A DNA stretch of 15,724 bases from assembly GCA_005884465.1 (NCBI GenBank), contig VAZH01000002.1, positions 1 to 15,724 on the forward strand, read 5' to 3'. The first letter of the stretch is position 1; every line of letters begins with the position of its first letter. This DNA comes from Alphaproteobacteria bacterium. Its GTDB lineage: Bacteria > Pseudomonadota > Alphaproteobacteria > Rhizobiales > Xanthobacteraceae. The notes beneath the pieces were generated by a model, which made no database searches, was not told the DNA's origin, and was given only the letters and a program-made list of their open reading frames with translations. Positions 1 to 6,978 of the stretch are shown in pieces. The position numbers and the translations under genes were made by a program.

Positions 1-244
1 CGGGCGCATGGTCGCCGACGGCGAATGGCGCGACTACGCCATTGATTTCCTGCGGGACCGCGCGGTGTTCTCGGTGTTCCGCCGCGCTTCCGAAGTGCCA
101 GTCTATCGTATCGAGAAAGATCCGCGGCTCGGGCGCAAGCAGGGCATTTACAGCGTGATCTCGGCGAATGGGTTGATCCTGCGCCGTGGCCACGAACTCG
201 ATCGCGTGCTGCTGGTGATCGACCGCAAGCTGGCGCTGGTTTAG
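1..244 (+). CDS. DUF2794 family protein, 3' partial (start lies outside window)
   Basis: The reading frame is open to the left edge (codons for Gly-Arg precede the first visible Met) and stops with TAG at 242-244, so this is the C-terminal part of a longer gene. The visible 80 or so residues include GEWRDYAIDFLRDRAVFSVFR, then VYRIEKDPRLGRKQGIYSV and a C-terminal NGLILRRGHELDRVLLVIDRK stretch. I recognise this as the DUF2794 family, small (roughly 110-120 residue) soluble proteins found almost only in alphaproteobacteria; their function is unknown. The Met at position 8 should not be taken as the start, because conserved family sequence continues upstream of it. The gene is convergent with the acetyltransferase at 368-901, and a palindromic repeat fills the gap. 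Confidence 0.8.
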   Translation, partial: GRMVADGEWRDYAIDFLRDRAVFSVFRRASEVPVYRIEKDPRLGRKQGIYSVISANGLILRRGHELDRVLLVIDRKLALV

Positions 245-258
245 CGCGAAATTTACTC

Positions 259-355
259 CGTCATTCCGGGATGGTCCGAAGGACCAGGCCTCAGATGTGC
301 AATGCACATCTGGGAATCTCGAGATTCCGGGTTCGCTTCGCGCCGCGGAATGACG
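259..355. repeat. Cloverleaf-like intergenic palindromic repeat, family 1
   Basis: A 97-bp element bounded by a perfect 10-bp inverted repeat: cgtcattccg at 259-268 and cggaatgacg at 346-355. Inside are three further perfect pairings: ggtcc/ggacc at 273-277 and 281-285, cagatgtgc/gcacatctg at 292-300 and 304-312, and the 16-bp palindrome ggaatctcgagattcc at 313-328. Drawn as single-stranded DNA or RNA this gives an outer stem closing three hairpins. It resembles a repeat type that I recall as widespread in Bradyrhizobium intergenic regions. It lies between two convergent genes and occupies nearly the whole 123-bp gap, where it could limit transcription from both sides (inference). Confidence 0.8.
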
Positions 356-367
356 GTTCCAAGAACC

Positions 368-901
368 TTAGTTAGTGCGAGGCAGCGTATCCGCCCCCTC
401 GCCAAGCGCGCGCTGCATCATTACGGTGTCGAGCCAGCGGCCGAACTTGAAGCCGACATTCGGATGGGTCCCGATCATCTGAAATCCGCACCTTCTGTGC
501 ACGCCGATCGATCCGGCATTGGCGGAATCACCAATCACCGCGATCATCTGGCGATAGCCGCGCGCCTCCGACTCGGCGATCAGCCTTTGCAGCAATTGCA
601 GGCCGATTCCGCGGCGATGGATCGCCGGCTGAAGATAGACCGAATTCTCCACCGTGAAGCGATAGGCCGGCCGCGGCCGGTACGCGCCTGCATAGGCGTA
701 ACCGACCACGCGGCCCTCGAGCGCTGCAACCAGATAGGGAAAGCCGCCATCCATCAGCACGTCATAGCGCCGCGTCATCTCGTCAAGATCCGGCGGGATC
801 AGCTCGAAGGTCGCGGTACCGTAGCGCACCGCGTGCTCGTAAATCTCGGTAATGGAGGGAAGGTCGGCCACAGCAGCGGGCCGGATTTCGAGCAAGGACA
901 T
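368..901 (-). CDS. GNAT family N-acetyltransferase, phosphinothricin acetyltransferase-like
   Basis: The protein transfers an acetyl group from acetyl-CoA to an amino group of a small molecule; family members act on phosphinothricin, methionine sulfone or sulfoximine, or other amino acids. Numbering from the upstream ATG at 925 (185 residues), the N-terminal strand IRPAAVADLPSITEIYEHAV is at 14-33, the family block AYRFTVENSVYL at 87-98, and the acetyl-CoA pyrophosphate loop HRRGIGLQLL at 103-112. The C-terminal block GFKFGRWLDTVMMQR is at 158-172. This pattern is typical of the Pat/Bar/YncA subgroup. I prefer the internal ATG at 901 (177 residues), because the ATG at 925 directly abuts the U-tract of the preceding terminator and has no room for a ribosome binding site. 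The 901 start also lacks a good Shine-Dalgarno, so the start is uncertain. The exact substrate cannot be told from sequence. Confidence 0.82.
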   Translation of the reverse strand: MSLLEIRPAAVADLPSITEIYEHAVRYGTATFELIPPDLDEMTRRYDVLMDGGFPYLVAALEGRVVGYAYAGAYRPRPAYRFTVENSVYLQPAIHRRGIGLQLLQRLIAESEARGYRQMIAVIGDSANAGSIGVHRRCGFQMIGTHPNVGFKFGRWLDTVMMQRALGEGADTLPRTN

Positions 902-927
902 GCCGCGGAGACTATTTTTGCTCATCG

Positions 928-962
928 AAAAAGAAAAGCCCCGGCCGTCAGGCCGGGGCTTT
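928..962 (-). terminator. Rho-independent terminator of the Bax-inhibitor gene
   Basis: A 12-bp perfect stem (935-946 with 951-962, core agccccggcc/ggccggggct) closes a gtca tetraloop. Read on the minus strand it is followed by the T-rich run ttttcttttt. It lies 25 bp past the stop codon of the gene at 988-1779 and just ahead of the acetyltransferase. On the plus strand only a three-T run follows, so it is mainly a minus-strand terminator. Confidence 0.85.
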
Positions 963-987
963 GAATTCGCCCGCCCAGCTGCAGCGG

Positions 988-1779
988 TCAGTCGCGCTGA
1001 CCGAGCAGCTGCAAGAGCAGCGTGAACAGGTTGATGAAGTTCAAATACAGCGACAGTGCGCCGGTGATTGCCGCACGCTCCGCCACGTCACCGCCCTGCG
1101 AGGCATAGCCGTAGATGTAATCGTTCTTCAGCCGTTGGGTATCCCAGGCGGTGAGGCCGGCGAATATCAGCACGCCGACCACCGACACCACGAATTGCAG
1201 CATCGAGCTGAGGAGGAACATATTGACAAACATCGCGATGATCAGGCCGAACAGTCCCATGATCAGGAACGAGCCCATGCCGGTCATGTCACGTTTGGTG
1301 GTGTAGCCGTAGAGGCTCAAGGCGCCGAATGAAGCCGCGGTGATGAAGAACACGCGAACGATCGAGGTGTGCGTGTACACCAGGAAGATCGACGACAGCG
1401 AAATGCCCATCAGCGCCGAGAACACCCAGAATAGCATCTGGGCCGTCGCGGGCCGTAGCCGTTCGATGCCGAACGAGATCACCATCACCATCGCCAGCGG
1501 TGCCAGGATGAACAGCCATTTCAGCGGGCTCACATACATCGCGTAGCCGAACGGCGTCAGAAACGCGTTGCCAAACTTGGCGGCGGCGCCCGCAGGATCG
1601 GTTGTCACCGCTGCCATATAAACGCCAAGCGCGGCGAGGCCGGTAATGGCCAGGCCGATGCTCATATAGTTGTAGATGCGCAGCATGTAGGCGCGCAGAC
1701 CGGCGTCGACGGTCGCGGCGTCAACGCGCCCGGCGGCCCGGCCGAAAGGAGAAGCGTAGTTGCGGTCTAGGTCCGACAT
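988..1779 (-). CDS. Bax inhibitor-1 / YbhL (TMBIM) family integral membrane protein
   Basis: A 263-residue inner-membrane protein of the BI-1/TMBIM family; in other bacteria members behave as calcium-leak channels, and no specific role is known here. After a soluble N-terminus of about 35 residues there are about seven hydrophobic segments, near 36-57, 85-105, 112-134, 140-160, 168-190, 195-213 and 240-260. The family motif FAGLTAWDTQRLK (206-218) carries the conserved Asp213, and the C-terminus LYLNFINLFTLLLQLLG is characteristic. Length matches bacterial YbhL/YccA-type proteins. The ATG at 1779 is preceded by only a weak purine-rich stretch. The gene is monocistronic or first in a unit: 272 bp separate it from the permease gene upstream, and a strong terminator follows it. 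Confidence 0.92.
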   Translation of the reverse strand: MSDLDRNYASPFGRAAGRVDAATVDAGLRAYMLRIYNYMSIGLAITGLAALGVYMAAVTTDPAGAAAKFGNAFLTPFGYAMYVSPLKWLFILAPLAMVMVISFGIERLRPATAQMLFWVFSALMGISLSSIFLVYTHTSIVRVFFITAASFGALSLYGYTTKRDMTGMGSFLIMGLFGLIIAMFVNMFLLSSMLQFVVSVVGVLIFAGLTAWDTQRLKNDYIYGYASQGGDVAERAAITGALSLYLNFINLFTLLLQLLGQRD

Positions 1780-2051
1780 GGTCGAATTCCCGTTGGTTGC
1801 CCGGCGGAGCGCAAGGGGTTTGCGGCGCCGGGGAAGAAATTTACCCCAGATACCACCAATTTGCTGACATTAATTTTGCGTCATCAAACCGGCGTCTGGC
1901 TTAGGCTGTATGTGGGAAACTAACACATTCGCTGCAAGCTTCCATGCGCGGCTGAATGTCGCTCCGCAATTCAGGCCAAGCGGCGGCGCCGGCGCCTGAA
2001 AAGGAGATTTGACGTATCCGCGTTAACCTCGCGGCAACTTGCATCAATTTG
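1780..2051. other. Intergenic region upstream of the Bax-inhibitor gene, no gene seen
   Basis: This 272-bp gap separates the 3' end of the permease gene (stop at 2052-2054) from the start of the Bax-inhibitor gene. Both genes are on the minus strand. It has an A/T-richer patch at about 1840-1925 that is the most likely site of a minus-strand promoter, but I find no pair of boxes good enough to call. A 12-bp GC palindrome ggcgccggcgcc lies at 1985-1996, and a small stem ccgcg/cgcgg at 2018-2022 and 2030-2034 without a T-run. No convincing terminator for the permease gene is visible. Confidence 0.5.
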
Positions 2052-4634
2052 TCACAGATTCCGCAACACCGTGGCCGGCTTCTGGTTCAGGGCCAGCAGC
2101 GTGCCGGCAAGGCCCAGTCCGACGGTGACGATCAACGCCGCTGCGACCACGCCGGCGGCGCTGCCGGCCTGCCAGATGAAGCTCAGCGTCATCAGCCGGG
2201 TCACGATCAGCCAGGCCGCCACCGAGCCTGCGATCACGCCGAAAATCGCGGTGGCAAACCCGATCATCAGATATTCCAGTGCGTAGGCGCCGAGCAGCCG
2301 CGCACGGGTAGCGCCGAGGGTTTTGAGAATGACAGCGTCGTAAACCCGATGGCGGTGACCGGCGGCGAGCGCGCCGCCCAGCACCAGGATCGCCGAGATC
2401 AACGTGACCGCGCTGGCGCCCCGTATCGCCAGCGCCAGGTTGGTGACGACGGTGCCGACGGTTTCCAGCGCCTCGCGAACCCGCACGCTCGTCACCATCG
2501 GGAATGCGTCGGCCACCGACTTGACGATCCGGGCATCGCCCGCGGCGTCCGGGTGGGTTTCGGTCAGGGTCGCGACATGGGTATGCGGCGCACCCTTGAA
2601 GGCGTCGGGGGAGAACACCAGCACGAGATTGATGCCGAGAGTTTGCCAGTCCACGGTGCGCAAATTGCCGATCCTGGCCGGGATATCGCGGCCGAGCACA
2701 TTGACGACAAGTTCGTCGCCGATCTTCAATCGGAGCCCATCGGCAATCTTTTTCTCCATCGAAACCAGCGGTGGCCCGTGATAGTCGGCGCCCCACCACT
2801 CGCCCTCGACCACTTTCGAACCTCTCGGGATTTCGCCGGTATAGCTCAGGCCGCGGTCGCTCTGCAGCACCCATTCGGTGTCGGTCGACGGCTTGAGGTC
2901 TTCGGCCTTGACGCCGCGGGCTGCGACGATGCGGCCGCGCAGCATCGGCACGTCCTCCACCGTCGACTGCGGCGCGGTCTGCTTGAGGAAGGCGCCGAAG
3001 CGGTCGGCCTCGGCACTGGGAATATCGGTGAAAAAGAACGACGGCGCCCGCTCGGGTAACGCCGCCAGGAACTGCCGCCGCAGATTGCCGTCGATCTGGG
3101 TGACCGTCACCAAGACCGCCAGACCGAGGCCAAGCGACATCACCACCGATGGTGTCAGCGCGCCGGGCCGGTGGATGTTGGCGATCGCCAGCCGCAGCAT
3201 GGTGATGCGGGTGCGCGGCAGCCGGCGCGCCAGCGCCATCAGTCCGCCGGCGACGCCGCGCAACAGCGCGAACACCAGAATCGAGGAAGCGACGAACACG
3301 GCGGCGACACGCTTGTCGTAGGCGAGCCCGACCGCGACCGCGATCAGCGATGCGATTACTAGCGCCATCAGGGCAAGGTAGCGCCATCGCGGCCGATGCC
3401 ACACGTTCCCCGTCGCCTCCCGGAACAGCGCCGCCACCGGCACGTCATGCACCCGGCCGAGCGGCCACAGCCCGAAAGCGAGAGCGGTCAACAGGCCGTA
3501 GATGAATGACAACGCCAGTTCATCGGGATGTAGCGCCGGCACCACTGGCAACGGCAGCAGGCTGCCGAACGCGCCGACGACGATGAAAGGCAGCGCCGCG
3601 CCGGCGGCGAGCCCGATCACCGAGCCGATGGTGGCGAGCACGATGACCTGGGTCAGATAGATGGTGAAGACGTCGCGGCCGGTGGCGCCCAGCGCCTTGA
3701 ACGTAGCGATCACGTCGCGGCGGCGATCGATGTGGCTTTTGACGGCATTGGCGACGCCGACCCCGCCGACCAGGAGCGCGGCGAGGCCGACCAAAGCGAG
3801 AAACTGGGTGAAGCGGTTGATGGTGCGTTCAAGCTGGGGCGAGGCGTTGTCGCGGCTGCGAATCTCCCAGCCTGCCTCAGGCAATGTGCTTCGCGCATCG
3901 GTGGCGAGCGCAGTCGCGGCGCGATCGCCGGACGCGTTGGCCGGCAGCCTGACCCGGTAGATCCAGCGCACCAGGCTGCCCGGCTGCAACAATTCGGTCG
4001 CGCGCAGCCCGGCTTCGCTGACCAGGAACCGGGGGCCCAGACCTACGCCGCCGCCGAGTTTGTCCGGCTCGCTGTGGATGATGCTTCGGATCTCGAACGT
4101 GGCGCTGCCGACGGTGACGCGGTCGCCGCGCTTGAGATCGAGCCGCGCCAGCAAGGTCGAATCCGCAGCCGCGCCGAACACGACACCGGTCGCGTCTTTC
4201 CGCTCGGCCAGCACGTCGGCGATCGGCATCTTCGGATCGAGCACCAATTCGCCGAGCATCGGGTAGCTGCCATCCACCGCCTTGAGTTCGACCAGAGCGA
4301 GCCGGCCGTCGCCTGCGCGCGCCATTGCGCGCAATGTCGCCGCAACGGATACTTCTCCGCGCGAACGGAGAAACGCGATTTCATCGGGCTTGGCTTCACG
4401 CTGAATCAGGGCGAACGCCACGTCGCCGCCAAGCAAAGTGCGGCCTTCGCGCGCCAGTCCGTCGCTGAAGCTCGCCGAGACAGAGCCGACGCCGGCGATT
4501 GCCATCACGCCGAGCGCGATGCAGGCGATGAAAACGTAAAAGCCACGCAAGCCCCCGCGCAATTCGCGCAAGGCGTAGCGGAGCGCAAGCGATCCCGCGC
4601 GGCCGCGATCGATGGGTTCGGAAGCAACACTCAT
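2052..4634 (-). CDS. ybbP: ABC transporter permease with two FtsX domains, YbbP-like
   Basis: An 860-residue inner-membrane permease. It has a first membrane helix near 32-53, a large extracytoplasmic domain at about 55-270, a three-helix FtsX domain (276-298, 325-355, 372-395), central helices near 418-438, 444-467 and 491-514, a second periplasmic domain at about 515-730, and a second FtsX domain (736-758, 783-810, 824-848). The cytoplasmic loops RRRDVIATFKALGAT (304-318) and HRVYDAVILKTLGAT (762-776) are matching copies of the FtsX/MacB coupling segment, which shows the internal duplication. The ATG at 4634 overlaps the ATPase stop in an ATGA, implying translational coupling. E. coli YbbP (about 800 residues) pairs with YbbA beside divergent tesA, the same arrangement as here. 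These are type VII (MacB-like) mechanotransmission ABC systems, thought to work on lipophilic substrates at the inner membrane rather than as ordinary importers. Confidence 0.9.
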   Translation of the reverse strand: MSVASEPIDRGRAGSLALRYALRELRGGLRGFYVFIACIALGVMAIAGVGSVSASFSDGLAREGRTLLGGDVAFALIQREAKPDEIAFLRSRGEVSVAATLRAMARAGDGRLALVELKAVDGSYPMLGELVLDPKMPIADVLAERKDATGVVFGAAADSTLLARLDLKRGDRVTVGSATFEIRSIIHSEPDKLGGGVGLGPRFLVSEAGLRATELLQPGSLVRWIYRVRLPANASGDRAATALATDARSTLPEAGWEIRSRDNASPQLERTINRFTQFLALVGLAALLVGGVGVANAVKSHIDRRRDVIATFKALGATGRDVFTIYLTQVIVLATIGSVIGLAAGAALPFIVVGAFGSLLPLPVVPALHPDELALSFIYGLLTALAFGLWPLGRVHDVPVAALFREATGNVWHRPRWRYLALMALVIASLIAVAVGLAYDKRVAAVFVASSILVFALLRGVAGGLMALARRLPRTRITMLRLAIANIHRPGALTPSVVMSLGLGLAVLVTVTQIDGNLRRQFLAALPERAPSFFFTDIPSAEADRFGAFLKQTAPQSTVEDVPMLRGRIVAARGVKAEDLKPSTDTEWVLQSDRGLSYTGEIPRGSKVVEGEWWGADYHGPPLVSMEKKIADGLRLKIGDELVVNVLGRDIPARIGNLRTVDWQTLGINLVLVFSPDAFKGAPHTHVATLTETHPDAAGDARIVKSVADAFPMVTSVRVREALETVGTVVTNLALAIRGASAVTLISAILVLGGALAAGHRHRVYDAVILKTLGATRARLLGAYALEYLMIGFATAIFGVIAGSVAAWLIVTRLMTLSFIWQAGSAAGVVAAALIVTVGLGLAGTLLALNQKPATVLRNL

Positions 4635-5368
4635 GAAGCGGCAGCTTTGCGATCCGCGACCTGTCCATCGATCCGCCCCGAGCGCAGCCGCACCACGCGA
4701 TCGCAGCGCTGCGCCAGCGATGTATCGTGGGTCACGAGCACCAGCGTCATGCCGCGCTCGGCGTGTTTGGTGAACAGGAGATCGACGATCTGCTTGCCGG
4801 TGGCCTCATCGAGATTTCCGGTGGGCTCGTCCGCCACCAGGATGGCGGGATCGGGCGCCAGCGCGCGGGCCAGTGCGACGCGCTGCTGCTCGCCGCCGGA
4901 CAATTGCGTCGGGTAATGATGCAGCCGGTCCTCGAGACCGACGGAAGCCAGTTCTTGTGCCGCGCGCTGCGACGCATCGGGATCGCCGGCCAGCTCCAGC
5001 GGCACCGCGACATTTTCCAGCGCCGTCATGGTCGGAATCAGATGAAACGACTGGAACACGATGCCGACCTGACGGCCGCGAAAGCGCGCCAGCGCGTCCT
5101 CGTCGAGGGCATTGAAAGGGGTGCCATTGACTACCACCTCTCCGCTGTCGGGACGCTCCAGTCCCGCCATCACCATCAGAAGCGTGGACTTCCCCGAGCC
5201 TGACGGTCCGATCAGGCCAATCGCTTCACCCGGCGCCACGCGCAGACTGATATCCTTGAGAATGTGAACGCGCGCGGCGCCCGCGCCGAGCGAGAGATTG
5301 ACGTTGGAGATAAAAATGGTGTCCGGCTCAAGGCCGGCCAGCGAGGTGGGTTCGATGAGACTGTCCAT
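4631..5368 (-). CDS. ybbA: ABC transporter ATP-binding protein, YbbA/LolD type
   Basis: The nucleotide-binding partner of the permease with which it overlaps by 4 bp. In the 245-residue form starting at 5368 the visible motifs are Walker A GPSGSGKST (54-62), the Q-loop FQSFHL (105-110, Gln106), the ABC signature LSGGEQQRV (156-164), Walker B ILVADEPTGNLDE (176-188, catalytic Glu181) and the H-loop His214 in VTHD. This is the MacB/LolD/FtsE-like subclass. The frame stays open to an ATG at 5431, but that would add 21 residues of unlikely Cys-containing sequence (MCTNDRTCLS...) and overlap the tesA signal peptide, so I chose the ATG at 5368. Neither start has a strong Shine-Dalgarno. LolD is an alternative name, but the YbbP-like partner and divergent tesA favour YbbA. 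Confidence 0.92.
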   Translation of the reverse strand: MDSLIEPTSLAGLEPDTIFISNVNLSLGAGAARVHILKDISLRVAPGEAIGLIGPSGSGKSTLLMVMAGLERPDSGEVVVNGTPFNALDEDALARFRGRQVGIVFQSFHLIPTMTALENVAVPLELAGDPDASQRAAQELASVGLEDRLHHYPTQLSGGEQQRVALARALAPDPAILVADEPTGNLDEATGKQIVDLLFTKHAERGMTLVLVTHDTSLAQRCDRVVRLRSGRIDGQVADRKAAAS

Positions 5369-5411
5369 GGCTCGGTCATATGGCACTTTCGCCGCTGGGG
5401 TCGAGAGGCAG

Positions 5412-6071
5412 GTGCGGTCGTTCGTGCACATGCTTGTGTTGGGGATGCTTCTGATGGCCGCGGGAACAGCGTTCGCTCAAACGTCGGCCGCTCGCGAAAC
5501 AAAGCCGATCAAGATGGTCGTATTGGGAGATTCGCTGAGCGCCGGCCTTGGCCTTTCGGCCTCGTCCGCGTTCCCGGCCCGGCTGCAAAAATCCTTGGAA
5601 GCCAAGGGGATAGCGGTCGATATGATCAACGCCGGGGTGTCCGGCGATACCACTTCGGGCGGCCGCGACCGGCTCGACTGGTCGGTGCCGGAAGGTACCG
5701 AGGCCGTGATCCTCGAGCTCGGTGCCAACGATGCCCTGCGAGGCATCGATCCACGGGTGACCCGCGCCGCGCTGACCGACATCCTGACGCGGCTGAAGGC
5801 GCGCAGGATCGCGGTCCTCTTGTGCGGGATGGTGGCGCCGCCAAATTATGGAAGTGACTATTCGGCGCGTTTCAACGCGATCTATCCGGAGCTGGCGAAA
5901 TCCTTCGGGGTGCCGCTTTACCCGTTTTTCCTGGAGGGCGTCGCCACCGCCGCCAGGCTCAACCAGGCGGACGGCCTGCATCCAACGGCTGAGGGCGTCG
6001 ATATGATCGTCAAAAATATCCTGCCCACCGTGGAGGCATTTCTTGGCACGATATCCGGGCAACGCAGTTGA
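5412..6071 (+). CDS. tesA: GDSL arylesterase / acyl-CoA thioesterase I-like, secreted
   Basis: A periplasmic SGNH hydrolase that cleaves acyl or aryl esters and thioesters. With the GTG start at 5412 it is 219 residues: a signal peptide (Arg2, hydrophobic core LVLGMLLMAAGTA, likely cut after AFA at 20-22), then block I GDSLSAGLG (39-47, nucleophile Ser41), block II Gly76, block III GAND (104-107, Asn106) and block V DGLH (187-190, Asp187 and His190). The complete catalytic set is present. GAGAGG at 5403-5408 can serve the GTG start, though the spacing is short. In-frame ATGs at 5367 and 5430 are alternatives; the one at 5367 would lengthen the region before the hydrophobic core and would sit on the ybbA start. 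Divergent linkage to ybbA-ybbP is conserved in E. coli, where the three products are reported to work together. Confidence 0.9.
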   Translation: MRSFVHMLVLGMLLMAAGTAFAQTSAARETKPIKMVVLGDSLSAGLGLSASSAFPARLQKSLEAKGIAVDMINAGVSGDTTSGGRDRLDWSVPEGTEAVILELGANDALRGIDPRVTRAALTDILTRLKARRIAVLLCGMVAPPNYGSDYSARFNAIYPELAKSFGVPLYPFFLEGVATAARLNQADGLHPTAEGVDMIVKNILPTVEAFLGTISGQRS

Positions 6072-6213
6072 AAAACGGGCAGCAATAGCCCTAACAGGTG
6101 TTTTGCCGGAGATTTCCAATCCGGTAACGCCGGATGCTTCGCAGAGTCACATAACTGCGGTAGAAATCAGCATCGGTGATTCGTTACCGGGTTCAGCATC
6201 GGGAGTCACAACG

Positions 6214-6750
6214 ATGCCGCGTTTGTTCACTGGACTGGAAATTCCGGCCGAGATCGGCCAGACCCTTTCCAATTTGCGCGGCGGCCTTCCAGGCGCCCGC
6301 TGGATCGATCCCGAAGATTATCACGTCACCTTGCGGTTCATCGGCGATATCGATGGCGTTGCGGCGAACGAAATCGCCTCGCTGCTGTTTCGAGTCAATC
6401 GCAAGCCGTTCGAGGTTGCGCTGCAGGGCCTGTCGAGTTTTGGCGGGCGCAAGCCGCGGGCGGTGGTGGCTTCCGTGGTGCCGAGCCGGCCGTTGATCGA
6501 GCTGCAGGCCGAGTTGGAACGGCTGATGCAGCGCATCGGGCTCGATCCCCAGGGGCGGAAGTTCACGCCGCATGTGACACTGGCGCGGCTGCGCGATGCG
6601 TCCAACCAGGATGTCGCGGACTATCTGTCGGTGCGCGGATATTTTCCGACGACGGTATTTACGGCATCGCGGTTCGTGCTGTTCTCCTCGCGCGCATCCA
6701 CCGGCGGCGGGCCGTATGTGGTCGAGGATTCCTACGCGCTCAGCGCGTGA
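6214..6750 (+). CDS. thpR: RNA 2',3'-cyclic phosphodiesterase (2'-5' RNA ligase family)
   Basis: A 178-residue member of the 2H phosphoesterase superfamily, which opens 2',3'-cyclic phosphate RNA ends and can join tRNA halves through 2'-5' bonds in vitro. Both catalytic HxT motifs are visible: HVTLRF (37-42) and HVTLAR (120-125). The N-terminal MPRLFTGLEIP and C-terminal FVLFSSRAS are typical, and the length matches the family. I chose the ATG at 6214 because gggag at 6201-6205 is a well-placed ribosome binding site and the family begins here; the frame is open upstream to 6043 but that part has no family character. It follows tesA by 142 bp on the same strand. That gap shows no T-run terminator, so co-transcription with tesA is possible. 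Biological role in bacteria is poorly known. Confidence 0.92.
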   Translation: MPRLFTGLEIPAEIGQTLSNLRGGLPGARWIDPEDYHVTLRFIGDIDGVAANEIASLLFRVNRKPFEVALQGLSSFGGRKPRAVVASVVPSRPLIELQAELERLMQRIGLDPQGRKFTPHVTLARLRDASNQDVADYLSVRGYFPTTVFTASRFVLFSSRASTGGGPYVVEDSYALSA

Positions 6751-6768
6751 GTGCCCGGCATACGCACA

Positions 6769-6876
6769 GCTGTCATCGCCCGGCCTTGACCGGGCGATCC
6801 AGTATTCCAGAGCCGCCTGTGATCGAATCGCAATGCCGCGGCGTACTGGATACCCGCTTTCCGCGGGTATGACAGC
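6769..6876. repeat. Cloverleaf-like intergenic palindromic repeat, family 2, copy A
   Basis: A 108-bp element bounded by gctgtcat (6769-6776) and atgacagc (6869-6876), a perfect 8-bp inverted repeat. Inside are the hairpin cgcccgg/ccgggcg (6777-6783, 6790-6796), a stem atccagta/tactggat (6797-6804, 6844-6851) closing a 39-nt loop, and a hairpin acccgc/gcgggt (6852-6857, 6863-6868). It lies 18 bp after thpR and about 100 bp before zapE. A second, diverged copy lies at 15265-15370. Similar sequences are, from memory, abundant in Bradyrhizobium genomes. Confidence 0.8.
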
Positions 6877-6978
6877 TTGCCCTAAGTCGGTGCAGCGCCT
6901 TCAGGACCCGCGCCCGCATACCCCTTGCACCAATTCGTAGCTTGCAATTTCCGCCGGGTTGGGGCCGTAAGGGGAGCT

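Noticed and set aside
302..964. Plus-strand open frame of 220 codons opposite the acetyltransferase
   Set aside because: It runs through the family 1 repeat and the terminator stem, and is antisense to a recognisable GNAT protein. It has no domain of its own.
2044..3402. Long minus-strand frame (452 codons) within the permease gene, and plus-strand frames at 2049-3059 and 3732-4916
   Set aside because: The permease and ATPase frames are intact, with all expected helices and motifs. The other frames are Arg/Ala/Gly-rich shadows without family character.
6119..6135. Hairpin atccgg-taacg-ccggat between tesA and thpR, resembling atccgg-tgc-ccggat at 12231-12245
   Set aside because: A 6-bp GC-rich stem is common by chance in this base composition. 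The surroundings of the two sites share nothing, and neither has a T-run, so I do not call a terminator or a repeat pair.
6043..6213. Extension of the thpR frame upstream to an ATG at 6043, overlapping tesA
   Set aside because: The extra residues have no family character, and a good ribosome binding site precedes the ATG at 6214.
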